64,000 bases of DNA from Cenococcum geophilum 1.58 (Eukaryota; Ascomycota; Dothideomycetes; Gloniales; Gloniaceae). The notes beneath the pieces are model-generated. The model saw only the letters and a program-made list of their open reading frames with translations, ran no database searches and was not told the DNA's origin. The translations under genes and the position numbers were made by a program. Positions within the stretch are counted from its first letter, which is position 1. Each line of letters begins with the position of its first letter. Shown here one piece after another: positions 49,975 to 62,090 of this stretch. The stretch is taken from the NCBI GenBank assembly GCA_001692895.1, contig KV748207.1, forward strand, positions 496,001 to 560,000. The letters run 5' to 3'.

Positions 49975-51470
49975 ATGCCACTAAAAGCAGCTACTATGAC
50001 GCCATTAACGGCAGCAACTACTTTAGGGACAGGAGGTAATACTAGTATGGCAGATACTAACTTATAGCAACCTATAACGGTTAGACAGCTATAGGAAATA
50101 GTTAACTAGCTAATAGCTAATAATATAGTATTAGAAGAAAGACTTAACGGGATAGAAGTAGTAAAGATTAAGCTACTATTAATTAAGAGATTTATAGAAG
50201 AGAGGTTAAAGCTTAAAGGATTTCTTACGTAGATGCACTTTAAGGTCTTATAGGAGGGAGTAAAGTTATCTATACCTGTAGATCGGATAGCCTATATAGG
50301 ACTATTCTTATTAGGAAAAGCACTTAAGTGGTTTAAACCTTACTTTACGGAGATATAGGCAAATAGAATGACGACTACTAACTAAGACATGCGATTTATG
50401 TTCTTAAGTTAGGAAGGATTCGCAGAATGACTTACGTAGATATTTGGAGACCTAGAAAAAACAACTATAGCGAAAAGAAAACTTTAGAACCTTATGCAAC
50501 GAACTTTAGTAATTAAGTATATAATATAGTTCTAGACACTAGCAACATAAGTAGAGTGGAATAATAGGGCGCTTATGGCACAGTATAAATAGGGACTTAA
50601 GGCTAAAGTCTAGGACGCGATTATCCTAATAGAAGATGCGGACACCCTAAGGGAATTAATAGATTAAGCGATTAAGATTAATAATAGGATCTTCTAAAGG
50701 GAATAGGCTAAGAGAGGCTAGGATAGAGTTTTATAGTTATATAAGGCGTAGAGTATATAACGACAAAAGCTAAGTTAGAAATTATAGTATAGCGCAGAGC
50801 TAATAGACCTAAGTGGTATTAAAGAAGCCTATAAGAGATAGAGCAAACTATAGAAACCTAGAGGATAAGGATTAGGTAATTAAAGGTCTAAGGAGTAGAG
50901 GCTAAATTAGGGATCTTAATAGTAGAAGACATTTAGGCGGACTCTATAGCAAGAGAAATGGTTTAAAGAAGGAGCTTATATAAATTATGGAAAATAGGGT
51001 TATTACGTTAGAGACTGTAGAAGTGGGCAGAGTTACTATGCAGTAAAAGGTATAAAACTAGCAGACGATATATACGTATAAAGGGATAATAATATACTGC
51101 GAGGAACAAAAGAATGTTTAATTAAAAGTTTTGCGTTTTGTTATAATAACGTATACCAAATTTATAAGAACGCTAAGTACGGTATAAGCTATTAGCTATA
51201 AGAGCTAGTACCTATAGGATATAGAGGAACTAATAAACTAGTTCGCAAATTGGATATTAAAGACGATGAATTTAATATAGGCGAAACATTCCGTAATAAT
51301 AAGGTAATAAGGGCCGCTTACTAGGAGCGAGTAGACCTTAGAGATGTTATACTAGAGGTAGAGGATAATTCCATTATAGAATAAGGAATATTAGTAGGGA
51401 TTAAAACCCTACTAGATATAATGTCTATTACTTCGCGAGATATAAAAGAAGTAGGATAGTGAACTACTTC
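49975..51470 (+). pseudogene. gypsy-C gag, RIPped
   Basis: ATG at 49975 (PLKAATMTPLTAAT). A coiled, Glu/Lys-rich N-terminal region is followed by a capsid block with KALKWFKPYFTE near 50320 and the zinc knuckle at 50975-51015. That knuckle reads NYGKQGYYVRDC where CxxCGKQGHYVRDC is expected; the second Cys and the His have become Tyr, both C-to-T-type changes on one strand or the other. Gag packages the RNA. TAA/TAG stops are frequent. The start is set by the LTR/primer-site spacing and agrees with gypsy-D. Confidence 0.82.
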
Positions 51471-53090
51471 GGCACTTGATAAAGGTAAAAGGCTAAAGGC
51501 TTAAGATTTTTAAGATGAGATAAGAGACGACTAAGATTCTTAAGACAAGATAAGGTATACCTAAGGACCCACAACGGATGAAAACCGATGAAGTAGGGCA
51601 GTAGCTTAGTTTAGAACTATACGAATGAGCTCGGGATAGAGTTTCTTATAGGCATAAGACTCTTAAGACGAGATGAGTGAGATTTAAGACTCTTAAGACG
51701 AGATAAGAATACTATAAACGCCTAGTTAGACTAAGGTGGGAGCCAAGCTTAAGTTAGAAGTAAGCTTAGGATTAAAGAATCTAAGGGACTAAGATTTTGG
51801 AGTATGAATGAGGGCACCTATAGGTAAGAGGTAAGGAGCTTCTTTATAGATTAGAGAATCTATAGCGTAAATAGCGACTAGACTAGGAGATAGATATATA
51901 GACCTAGAAGACTTACTAGGGGAATACAGTGTTTAGCCTAAAGATTAAAAAGTTAATACTAAGATTAAGAAGTAAGATAACTTTGAGGATTAGAGCGTAA
52001 GACGCAAACTAAAAGAAACCATAGAAGAGTTTAGGTAAAGAATTATCGCATAGTAAGAATAGAAACTAGATAAGAGATCTAGTATATTAGGACGTATAAA
52101 GGATAGAGCACTAATACAAAGAATTACTAATAGGCTAAGAGTAGGCATATTAAGAGCTAAGTGGCTTACTAAACTGGAAGATAAAGAGGATCTAGGGATT
52201 TTAACTAGGTTCGAGGAATGACATATAAAGGGCTGTTACGATATAGTAATAAGAAGATACTTCCTTACGGATAGACCGTATATACTCTAGTAGCTATACT
52301 AAAAGTAGTATAGGCAAAGGCATAATAATAAGTAGGAAGATTTCTATATATAGTTGGATAAAAAAGTTATCCAGAACCACCCGATTATAGAAAAGGCTAT
52401 AACGTATATTAAAGGAGCCTTAATTATAATGTTAAAGGATCTAGAGAAACGTTTAGAGGACTAGAGAAGTAAAAGGCGCATTTTAGTACCTGCGAATAAA
52501 GTTATAACGTTTAGATTAGCACAATAAAGGTTTAAACTTAGGGATAAAGATAAACTAAGAGTTGACCTAAAGCACCTAGCATACTATACGTTATTATGGA
52601 TTGCGTATATAGATAATATATACGAAATGCATAAAAATCTAAAGGAAAAGAATTGGAAATACCCTATAAGGATATACTGGATAACGGACAAGCAATAGTA
52701 CAGGAATGCTAAATATATATATAGATGGCATCTAGTAGAGGTTTAAGAGGAAGGAAGCTTAGTATTTTAACTAGGAAGATTCCTTACGGAAGAATGCTTA
52801 GATAGATAACAGTGGTGGGAATGCCTAGAAAATATGTATCTATAGCATATTGAAGATAAAAAGCGAACTAGGTATTGGCTAAAGAGCGAGCTAAGTGCAC
52901 TAGGATTAAGTAGCTAATAGTTAGGAAAAGTAGAGGCCTACGGGACTAGAGGGAGCTAGTGGTAGAGCCTTAGACCCTTAAAGGAATTTAAGGACGATAC
53001 CTAAATTTACAAGTTAATTGGTAAGATTAGCAGTTTAAAGCGCTAATAGATAGTAGAGTAACGCGAAACTATATTTTACTAGTAGCAGTT
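51471..53090 (+). pseudogene. gypsy-C gag-protease spacer, unusually long
   Basis: About 1.6 kb of former coding sequence between the zinc knuckle and protease, also present in gypsy-D. Its first part has repeats of GACTCTTAAGACGAGATAAG (51528-51550, 51656-51677, 51686-51707) encoding Asp/Gln/Ser-rich peptide. The second part (51880-53090) is a long, mostly open, charged frame with Trp-containing segments such as RRYFLTDRPY near 52250. I recognise no domain. Confidence 0.6.
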
Positions 53091-56000
53091 AAAAGAATGG
53101 GACTACCTTATAGATAAAAGGAGTAACCTTACCTATTAATTACGATTTTAGGAGATCTAATAACCTATAGAGGAGGGATTATTAATCTTAAAATAGGACC
53201 TATTTAGATAACTATTAAAGGGAGATAAATTAAGATGTCTTTTAATATCCTACTATTAGGACGGGATAAGGTAGTATTAGGTATGCCTTAGTTACAGGAA
53301 TATAATTTAAGGATCGATTAGATTATAGGTTAGGTTAATATTAGAGATACTTAACGCCGTAAGATGCGATAATAAGCTAAGTTGGTATAGTACTAAGTAG
53401 GAGTAACCTATAAAGAAATAGAAAAAGGACTAAGTTATGTACTAAAAAGATACTATAAGTATGGTAAGAAACTATAGTTACCGGAAAGTAAAAAGCTGTT
53501 AGAATATATAGCATGGGACTATAAAATAGAGTTAGAACTAGGAATAAGTCTAAAGTTTTTTCTAATCTATAAGCTTACCGAAGAAGAAGGTAGAGCGTTA
53601 AAAGAGTTTATCTAGGAAAATCTATGAAAGGGATATATTAGACCATCGCAGTTATTAGCGGGTTATCTAGTACTATTCGTACTAAAGAAAAATGGTAAAC
53701 TAAGGCTGTGTATTAACTATAGGCAGTTAAACAGTATCACTAGGAAGGATAGGTATCCTTTACCCTTAATTAGCGAAATTTAAGATAGGATAGGCAATGC
53801 GCAAATCTTTACGAAGATAGATCTAAGATAGGCGTACTATTAGATTAGGATTAAGGAAGGCGACGAATAAAAGGCAGCCTTTAGGTTAAAGGAAGGACTA
53901 TATAAACTATTAGTTATGCAATTTAGGCTTATAAACGCATTAGTAATGTTCTAAAAGCGTATTAACAATGTATTAGGAGAATACTTAGATAAATTTGTTA
54001 TGGTATATCTTAACAATATTATTATCTACTTAATGACTAAGGAAGAATACGGGGAATACGTTAAATAGGTTTTGAGGAGACTATAAGAAGAATAGATGCT
54101 AGTAATAATTAAGAAATGCGAGTTCTTTACCAGGAAGACTAATTTTATTAGATTTATTATTAAACTAGGCTAACTTAGTATAGATCTAAAGAAGATTAAG
54201 GCTATAGTAAATTAGTAGGAACTAGAGAACGTTATATAGTTAAGATTGTTTTTAGGGTTTTGTAATTACTACAGAAGGTTTATAGCGCAATAGTTAAAGA
54301 ATATTAAGCCACTTACGCGATTAATAAAGAAAGAAGAACTATAGGTATGGGGAGAGGAATAGCAGAGACTCTTTAAGAAAATTAAAGAGTTGTTTACTTA
54401 GGAGCCAGTTTTTAAGATCTATTAACTAGGACTAGAGACGGTTATAAAGACAAATACATCAGACTATGCACTAGGGGCGTGCTTTATATAAAGACATTAA
54501 GATGGATGGCACCTAGTGGCATACTATAGTCGGAAGATGACACCACTAGAGTTAAACTATAACATCTATAACAAGGAGTTGTTAGGTATAGTTGTAGTAT
54601 TAAAGAAATAAAGAGCATTCTTACAAGGTATAGAGAAACTATTTATAGTTAAGACGGATTATAAGAACCTAATAGGATTCCTAACGACGAAGGAACTTAA
54701 CTAAAGATAGGTTAGATAGGCAGAGATGCTTGCGGAATACCATTTTGAGATTTAGTATACTAAGGGTACAGAGAATGCATAAGCAGACGCTCTAAGTAGA
54801 AAAGCTGAACTATAAAATAACGAAAAGCTATTAGGGGCTTTACTGCGAAAAGACATAGATGGATTGATTAGGTATAATTATCTAAAGATTATAGCAACTT
54901 AAGAAAACAAGTTAGGGAAAGTCTATAAGATACCGGAAAGCTTTTAGGTATAAAGGATTCTAGAAGAATAGCTAGAAGATCTACAGACAGATATATACGA
55001 AAATTGAGAAGCGAAATATATCCTAAGAAGCATAGTAAAGCAGTTTATGGAAGACTTTTATAAGGGATTAACTTAAGGACATAATGGAGCTATGGGCTTA
55101 GTGTTAAGACTCTAGGAGGAGTATATTATTAACGGAATCTAGAGGATAGCTAGGAAGGTTACTAAAGAGTATTTAGATTGCTAAAGGAATAAACCGACGA
55201 GGTATAAGCTATATGGAGGGCTATAACCTATCGAAATACTAGAAAGACTATAGGAGGTTATATTATAGGACTTTATTATTAAGTTGCTAAAATTAAGAGA
55301 TCCTATTACCGGATAAGATTATAACGCGATTCTAGTAATAGTAGATAAGCTTATAAAGTGGGGATACTTTATAGCATGTATAGAAGAAATCTTAGCGGAG
55401 GATGTTGCTAGAATTTATATTAAAGAAGTGTTTATAAAATATAGAGCACTAAGTAAGATTATATCGGATAGAGATCTAAGATTTATAGCAGCATTTTAGG
55501 AAGTATTCTTAGCAGAGTAAGGAGTTTAAGCAGTAACTTCTACCGCATATTATCCGCAGACAGATAGTTAAATAGAAAAATTAAACTAGACACTAGAATA
55601 GTATCTAAGGCATTATATTAATTATGTATAAAATAATTAGGTATCACTATTACTAGTTATATAGTTTACATATAATGCAACACCTTAAGAAGGAATAGGT
55701 ATATTACTATTTAAGGCAAATTATAGATATAAGCTAAGAACATTATTGTTACTATAATAAGTGAAGAAAATGAGTAGTATAGCTAAAGAAAGAATAAAGG
55801 ATTTAATAAATCTTTATATAGACCTTATAGAGACAGCTAAAATAGTATAGTAAAGAATGAAAAAGTACTATAATGCTAAAAGATCTAAGGGACTAGATCT
55901 TAAGGAGGGAGATAAAGTATAGTTACTATACAAAAATTTTAAGAGTTAACGACTAAGTAAGAAATTGGACTACGTTAAACTAGGACCTTTTAAAATTACA

Positions 56001-56480
56001 CAGAGGATTTTACCGGTTATATTTAAGTTAAACCTACTAGCCAAAATAAAGATCTACCCTATATAGCATATTGTAATGCTAGAGCTAGTATATAGAAATA
56101 TTAAGCTACCGGTTTATAAAGCAGATACGTACAGAGGATAAGAAGAAGACAAATGGTAAGTTTTAAAGATCGTTAATTATAAGGACATTAACGACGAAAC
56201 ATGGTATAAGGTTAAGTAAATAGGCTATACTAAGACTACCTAGGAGCTACTAAAGAATTTAAAGAACGTTATAGGAAAGGTATAGAAGTATTGGAAGAGA
56301 TTAGGTCAGGCAGTATTAATAAAGAAGGATTGCTAAAGAATAAGTTACCTAAGGGGGACCTAAGAAGAGTAGTTGCCGAACTACTTGGATCTATTTCCTT
56401 CTCTATTAAAGGAGAATCCGTTTTTTTATTACTTAGTTCCTACAGACCTTATTTTATAAGTTTTTATTTCTTAAAATAAA
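53091..56480 (+). pseudogene. gypsy-C pol: protease, RT, RNase H, integrase, chromodomain
   Basis: Protease: LIDKRSN near 53115 (DSG-type site degraded) and ILLLGRDKVVLGMP near 53250. [25 protein letters not shown] near 53700-53770, KIDLRQAYYQIRI near 53816, and VYLNNIIIY at 54002-54030 (YLDD expected, D to N). RNase H: TSDYALGACFIQRH near 54455 and ADALSRKAEL at 54783. Integrase: H2C2 region 55080-55195, core with SDRDLRFIAAF near 55465 and IEKLNQTLEQ near 55572. Chromodomain: WQVLKIVNYKDINDETWYKV at about 56154-56215. A chromodomain usually steers insertion towards heterochromatin. Frames are broken by TAA/TAG. Confidence 0.85.
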
Positions 56481-56599
56481 CCTTCTTATAAACCTTTTTA
56501 AGACAAAGCAGATAAGTAGACGCCATAATTTAAGTATCTAGGGCCTTCTGTTCCGCGTTATAGGAACGTTCTAACTTAGTAAGGGCTTATAATAGTTTA

Positions 56600-57028
56600 C
56601 CATCTAGCTATATAGTAGTAGATTAAATATAAAACCTTAAGATAAATCAATTAGGGAACTAGACGACTATTAAGAGTAATAGGTCGCGTATATTTAGTAT
56701 TAGAAGTAGAGCGAATATTATAGGATAAACAAATATTTGCTTTAGTATACTCCGAGTAAGAGGACAATTATCGCGAAGATGGGTTCGCTAATATAATATA
56801 AACTAACCCCTCTTTCAAATAACGAGAACACGGAGACGGCATAATCTTACTAAGAGATAATATTGCAGCAATAGTGCGAGCACGACGTTGGGCGTATAAA
56901 GAAGAAATTGCTTTAGGTATAATAAGCAATAATATTAACTAAATTAATTAGACGGATATTACACCTCTAGTAAATAACTTGGAGATATTTTAAATCTTTA
57001 AGGACGAAGATAAAGAGGAGGGAGATGG
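56600..57028 (+). pseudogene. gypsy-C 3' extra reading region
   Basis: Between the chromodomain and 3' LTR, about 430 bp retains coding character (AAIVRARRWAYKEEIALGI near 56870) and is conserved in gypsy-D (33700-34100). No function assigned; it may be a C-terminal extension of pol. Confidence 0.5.
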
Positions 57029-57453
57029 TATTACGGACGCTTTAAGTATAATATTATAACTACTTAGAGAAGAGACGGAAGAAGCTAGTTAGTTAATTTA
57101 GGCACGGTCCGAAATGGAGCCGATAAAACTATATAACGAGGAATAGTAACTAAGGTTATATAATGTGCTATATATTAAATAAGAGGAACAAGAGGAACTT
57201 ACGTACCTTATGTATAAGACATATATTACGTATAAGAAGGATTTTATAGGAGTACGGTTGTATATTTAAGGACCCTTAATCCCTACCTAGATAGTTCCTT
57301 CCTTATAGTAATTCTTAGAATATAATTGGAGTTAATCTGTTGGGCAACCACTCCACCAGTTATTATTACGTTGTTGACTTTTATACTTGCATTTCCTATA
57401 TACCTAGCCCAATAACGAGCCTACCGTAGTTCTTGCTACAAGGTTCCGTTATA
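57029..57453 (+). repeat. 3' LTR of gypsy-C
   Basis: Same length and ends as 49506-49930; its first bases are TATTACGG (TGTTACGG expected). Confidence 0.9.
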
Positions 57454-57458
57454 CTTAG
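57454..57458. repeat. Target-site duplication CTTAG (right) of gypsy-C
   Basis: Matches 49501-49505. Confidence 0.88.
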
Positions 57459-58543
57459 TGTGTATAGTTCGCAAGGTTCTTAATAAATATATTTATTTAC
57501 TTACTCTAACTTATATAGTCGCTGTCGTTAATTTTATAGGCAAGTCTAAGTACTAGCTCTTCCATCTTTAGAGAAATAAACTTTTAGAGTAGGTCTACCT
57601 TCTATTTATCTGTCTCCTTGGCGCGGACTATTAGCTTATTAAGCTCTTCCTTCTAAGACTAGTAATTACGCTCGCCCTAGGGGAAATAGTTAAGCTTATT
57701 CTTTGCGACTTAGGTTATATTAAGGACCTTATAGTAGGCAGTAAGGTCTTTAAGCATATCTTCCTTAGTAGGCCATTTCCACGCAGATATATTATTTGGG
57801 TTCTTATATATAAGCTCTAGGCCCTACTTAATAAACTNATAGGCCTTNTCNTNTAGTATNTCNNAGATATAAAGGATNTAGAACTAANCTNTGTTAAAGT
57901 AGTCCNAGTCCCNGTTAAAGACTCCCTTAATCTTAATATACCAGGTCTTAAAATTAGCTTATTATTCTAGCGGGGTACCTTTTCCGCTAAATATTAGCGG
58001 GTCTTTAGATCTCCGTTTTTTCTACTAGGTTACTACTATTATTATAGGGGTTAATTATTTTAGAATGGTAATGGTCTCTACCTAGGAGTTAATAGTTCCT
58101 ATCTAGGAAGTAATAAGGGCACTAAGGTTTTCGTTAGCTTTTTTATTAGCGGTGTTTATATTATATATATACTATAGTCCTACTTTAATATTATTAAGGA
58201 ATTCGTTGGTATAGTTAATAAGGGTAAGGTAAGCTTTACTAGGCTTAAAGGTCTTAGGGTATAGTAGGGAGCGGCGGATTATCTATGTAATATTGGGGTA
58301 TATCTCTATAAAGAGGTCTATAAAGACGTTATAGGGGTTCTAGGTTTCGGCCATTTCGGCGTTATTAGTGTTGCCTATTTAGGCGCTAGGTAAAAACTAA
58401 GGATTGTTTTAGGACTATGCTAGGGATATGTTAGTTTTAGCAGAGGCGCGTATAGGTCGCGATTGCTCTAGGGCGGAGGTTAATTGGCTAGGGTATAAGG
58501 AATTAGTGATTGCGACGGGGCGCAAGTTAAAGATACCATAAAC
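57459..58543 (-). pseudogene. gypsy-B gag, 5' part
   Basis: Minus strand from just inside the 5' LTR. It reads NAEMAETQNPYNVFIDLF near 58330, then DPLIFSGKGTPLE near 57985 and FKTWYIKIKGVFNRDQDYF at about 57895-57950, a typical gypsy capsid entry. Further blocks follow (WKWPTKEDMLKDLTAYY-like near 57740). The frame runs into gypsy-C at 57458 and resumes at 49505. Ambiguous bases cluster at 57838-57915. Confidence 0.75.
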
Positions 58544-58730
58544 TGTCACAGTGCTGTAATAAAGTGGACTAAATAACTACGTTGTAGTATAAAGAGGGAA
58601 AGAAGGTAAAAAGGGGGTATTATATATAAATAGTAGGGCCGGCCGCTAAGTCGCTAGTAGTGGGCCAGCTAATAGTAGGAAACAGTACGAGATAGTATAA
58701 AACAGTATGCGTCAGGTCAGTGCCGTAACA
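58544..58730 (-). repeat. 5' LTR of gypsy-B
   Basis: 187 bp, minus-strand start TGTTACGGCACTGACC at 58730. It pairs with 43865-44051. Confidence 0.9.
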
Positions 58731-58735
58731 GCAGG
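58731..58735. repeat. Target-site duplication GCAGG (right) of gypsy-B
   Basis: Matches 43860-43864. Confidence 0.85.
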
Positions 58736-61300
58736 CCTCTCCCGATTAACCACGTGCTACGCCCCCAACTAATATCTACTATAACACCCCAATCGACCCT
58801 GCTACAGCCACGTGCTTTAACTGTAGAAAAGATAGACACTTTGCCTTATTTTGCCCGGAGCCAAAAGATATAGGCGATATTAAGGAGATGGAGGAAGAAG
58901 AAACGTCTAACGAGTTAGAAAAAAAAGAATCCTAGGGAAAGACTTCCCCCTAGGGTACCCTATCGATCTCAAAAAGATTAATCTAAGTTAGTTAATAGGT
59001 AGAAAACACTTTATAGTTTTATATATAGTATTTTAAAATATATATAGAGTTAACACAATCGCCCTTATTAACACTAGAGTAAATGGCTTTGCCTTTATAG
59101 ATACTGCCTATATAACTAACGTTGCTAGGTTTCTAAATGTGAAAGCCACCTAGCTAGAGAAGCCTGTCTAAGTAAAAGGCTATAACAGCTAAGCTAGTAA
59201 GCCGGTTACCTATATGTTAAAGTTATATATTTCTCTTAATAGATAACACCTATATAGTATACCCTTCTACATTCTAGACCTAGGTTCCCATAATATAATT
59301 CTTAGTTAAAAGTAGATATTCTATTTTAATATCTAGCTAAATATACAATAAAGGCAGCTTATTTAGCCGAAGGATAGACTAAAATTACCCTCCTTTATTA
59401 AAGAGATCTAAACTAACCGTAGGACATTAGCCGCAGAGGCGGATCCTATCTATAAGTAGGATATTAGGGACTGGGACCTAGCCTTTATATAGAAAGACGC
59501 CTATTATAAAGCTAGTAAGAACCCTATACTAATAAAGATACTCTCCTACAGTGCTATAGTTAAAGAGGACTCTACATATAAAAGCAGAACGGATAGTAAT
59601 ATAGAAGTCGCCTAAGTTGCGGAGATCTAACTTATATAGAAGAGGACCTACTAATAAAATACGAGAGATAGCCTCCGGAAGATATAGTAGAAGCTAAAGA
59701 GAGGAACAAGAAAGTCGATACCCTAGAAGCCTTAGAAATTACATATACCCCTACTATTACGTAACCCCCCTATATTAGATATCGCGGCTATTAGTACTAT
59801 AGGGTTTCACTTTAATATATACCAGAAGGATAATAAGGTTTTTACAACTAGCTTATACAAAATTAACCGGATTATTAATAAGAAGGAAGAAGGGCTAGCT
59901 AAGGAAAGTAACGAGAAGCTAGTTAAGCGCCTCCTTTCTACCTACCTTTTAAGCCATAAAGACGCGTTCTTAAAAGCAGCTTTAGATATACTACCCCCTT
60001 ACCAAACGCACAATTATAAGATTTAATTGGAAGCCAATAACTTGCTAGAATATAACCCCCTTTACTAATAATTAACGGACAAGCTAAAGGTAATAAAGTA
60101 GTACTTAATTAATAACCTTAATAAAGGGTTTATTAAGCCTAGCTAAGCCTCTTTTACTTCCCCTATTCTATTTATAAAAAAGCCTAATAGAGGCCTTCGT
60201 TTTTATATTAACTATTAAAAGCTAAACGCTATTACTTAAAAGGATCGGTATCCTATTTCTTTAATTAACGAAACCCTTACACGTCTAATCCAGGTAAAGA
60301 TCTTTACTAAACTTAATATCCGCCAAGCTTTCTACCGAATTAGGATAAACCCTACATCTAAAGATTTAATAACGTTCCGTACCCGTTATAGGTTCTATAA
60401 ATATAAAGTCCTTCCTTTTAGGTTAATAAATGGGCCGGCTATATACTAAAGGTACATAAACGATATCCTTTTTAATTACCTTAACGAGTTCTATACGGCA
60501 TACCTAAATAATATCCTTATATACTCGGACGACGAACTTAAGTATAAAGTTTATATTAAGAAGGTCCTAGAGAGATTACGGAACGCGGGCTTATAAGTTA
60601 ATATTAAGAAATATAAATTCGGGGTAAAACGCATAAAGTACTTTAGGTTTATTGTAAGTATAAATGGGATTAAAGTTAACCCTAAAAAGGTTAAAGTAAT
60701 CCGTAGCTAAAAGCCCCCTTATACTATAAAGGGGATCCAGTCCTTTCTTAACTTTTATAATTTCTATTACTGGTTTATCCATAACTATAGAGTTATAGTA
60801 AAGCCTCTTATACGACTTACCTAGAAAGATACGCCTTTTATATTTAATAATAACTATATAGAGGCCTTCGAAGAGTTAAAGGATTGGCTTATCTCTTCTC
60901 TAATCCTGCGTTATTATAACCCGGATCTTAAATTAATAATAGAAACGGACGCTTTTAATAGAGTCGTAGTGGGAGTCCTATTACAGTTATATCCAGACGG
61001 CGAATAGTATTCTATTACTTTCTTCTTAAAGACAATAAACCCGGCTAAGTGTAACTACGAAGTACATAATAAAGAAATGCTGGCTATTATTTAATCGTTA
61101 TCCCAATAGCGCGCGGAGCTTAAAGGCATAAACTCTTAGATTAAGGTCTATACTAATTATAAAGCCTTAGAGTATTTTATAATAATAAAGCAGCTTACCA
61201 GCTAATAGGCTTAATAGGCTAAAATACTTTTTTAATTCTTCTTTATAATTATATACCGCCTAGGTATATAAAACTCTAAGGCTAATACTTTAACCTAGAG
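58736..61300 (+). pseudogene. gypsy-A: gag zinc knuckle, protease, RT, RNase H
   Basis: Continuation of the gag cut at 43864. An intact CCHC knuckle CFNCRKDRHFALFC lies at 58813-58854. A protease-like region is near 59030-59330 (FIDTAYITNVARFL; ...FYILDLGSHNIIL). RT follows: LFIKKPNRGLRFYINYQKLNAI near 60170-60230, KLNIRQAFYRIRI near 60310, and TAYLNNILIYSDD near 60497-60535. RNase H: IETDAFNRVVVGVLLQ near 60945 and YEVHNKEMLAII near 61057. At 61300 the frame is cut by the copia-4 LTR, so integrase and 3' LTR are absent. The minus-strand open stretch at 60591-60782 is antisense shadow. Confidence 0.85.
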
Positions 61301-61466
61301 TGTTAGTCACATAGGGTGACTTACCAATAACGACTACTCGAGTAGGGTTACAGTAATGTTGGTTAATAAAGCTTATTAATTAAAATAAGGAAGAGCGAGG
61401 AGCTTAAGGCTCCTCGCCACGCTAGTGCCGCGGCTATACGTAACTATATATAATATATTCCCAACA
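61301..61466 (-). repeat. 3' LTR of copia-4
   Basis: About 166 bp, minus-strand TGTTGGGAAT at 61466 and TAACA at 61301. The GCGAGGAG-CTTAAGG-CTCCTCGC hairpin at 61395-61417 corresponds to the GTAAGGAA...TTCCTTAC hairpin of copia-2. It lacks the GCCGT repeats of the other LTRs. Confidence 0.85.
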
Positions 61467-61638
61467 CTAACAACTCTTCTTTTGTGGTTATATATAAAAT
61501 ACCGCTTAACTAACGTAATAAATATTAATCCTCCTTACTTACTATTGCTATTGCAATATAAGTCTCACTATCCCAAAATTTGCCTCTTAGCACGTAGCTC
61601 TCTTACTTAAAAGTTACAGGTAGGTATTTTATTTAGAG
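61467..61638 (-). other. copia-4 3' leader between R module and LTR
   Basis: AT-rich; an open 61-codon plus-strand stretch (61425-61610) crosses the LTR edge and is not a gene. Confidence 0.4.
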
Positions 61639-61819
61639 GGCCGCCAAGGCGCTAGTAGTAAGCGAGCTAATAGCGATTTTCCATCCCGGGGATAGAAAAT
61701 CCTAATTAGCTGGGTTAAGTTAGGGTCTATAGAATCCCCCCTTTTAAAAAGTCTTGGCAAGAGAATCTAACCAATTAGATAACTTTAACCGCTAGTTAAA
61801 GTTCCTAGACATCTTAAGA
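61639..61819 (-). repeat. R module, copy 4 (3' UTR of copia-4)
   Basis: Same orientation as copy 3: GATTTTCCAT-CCCGGGG-ATAGAAAATC near 61674-61700 and AACTTTAAC-CGCT-AGTTAAAGTT near 61780-61802, ending CATCTTAAG. Confidence 0.8.
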
Positions 61820-62090
61820 CCTTATATAACTAAGAAATTTCTAAAAACTCCCTTTTAACCCAACCTTTAACTTGTATACGTAGAGTATTTATATTAACAA
61901 ATGTCTCTAGTACCTTGTTTGGGTTCGCCTTTATTATTATATCTACTGGGTTATCTTAGCCATTAATCCATTAAATATTAAAGAGTTCTTAACGCTTATA
62001 GGATTGCTAAAGTGCCATAATATCGATTATAAGGCGCTTCTCCTTTATAGTACCAAGCTTAACTAAATACTTATAGAGGGAATATAAGCA

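Larger units (their letters stand above)
49506..57453 (+). mobile_element. gypsy-C: full-length chromovirus-type Ty3/gypsy, 7,948 bp
   Basis: 425-bp LTRs (49506-49930 and 57029-57453) with 5-bp duplication CTTAG, inserted in gypsy-B gag. It is the most complete member of the family that also includes gypsy-D, 41018-42405 and 24015-24425. Several ambiguous bases lie in the left LTR (49607-49616). Confidence 0.92.
43865..58730 (-). mobile_element. gypsy-B: Ty3/gypsy element, minus strand, split by gypsy-C
   Basis: 187-bp LTRs at both ends (43865-44051 and 58544-58730), duplication GCAGG outside. Minus-strand pol lies at 44350-49505 and gag at 57459-58543. Removing gypsy-C and one CTTAG leaves about 6.9 kb. 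It is inserted in gypsy-A gag. It is a different family from C/D, with different LTRs and gag. Confidence 0.9.
61301..62090 (-). mobile_element. copia-4: 3' end of a Ty1/copia element, minus strand, truncated
   Basis: From right to left: the end of RNase H (62090-61850; NGQDN-ADIITK, ETFVNINTLR-like, matching copia-2 31440-31540), an R module, then an LTR at 61301-61466. Everything 5' of RNase H is missing at 62090, where a new kind of sequence begins. It inserted in gypsy-A; the five bases before it are TAGAG, but the second duplication is lost with the 5' end. Confidence 0.82.

Noticed and set aside
60591..60782. 63-codon minus-strand open frame
   Set aside because: Antisense to gypsy-A RT, whose motifs are clear on the plus strand.
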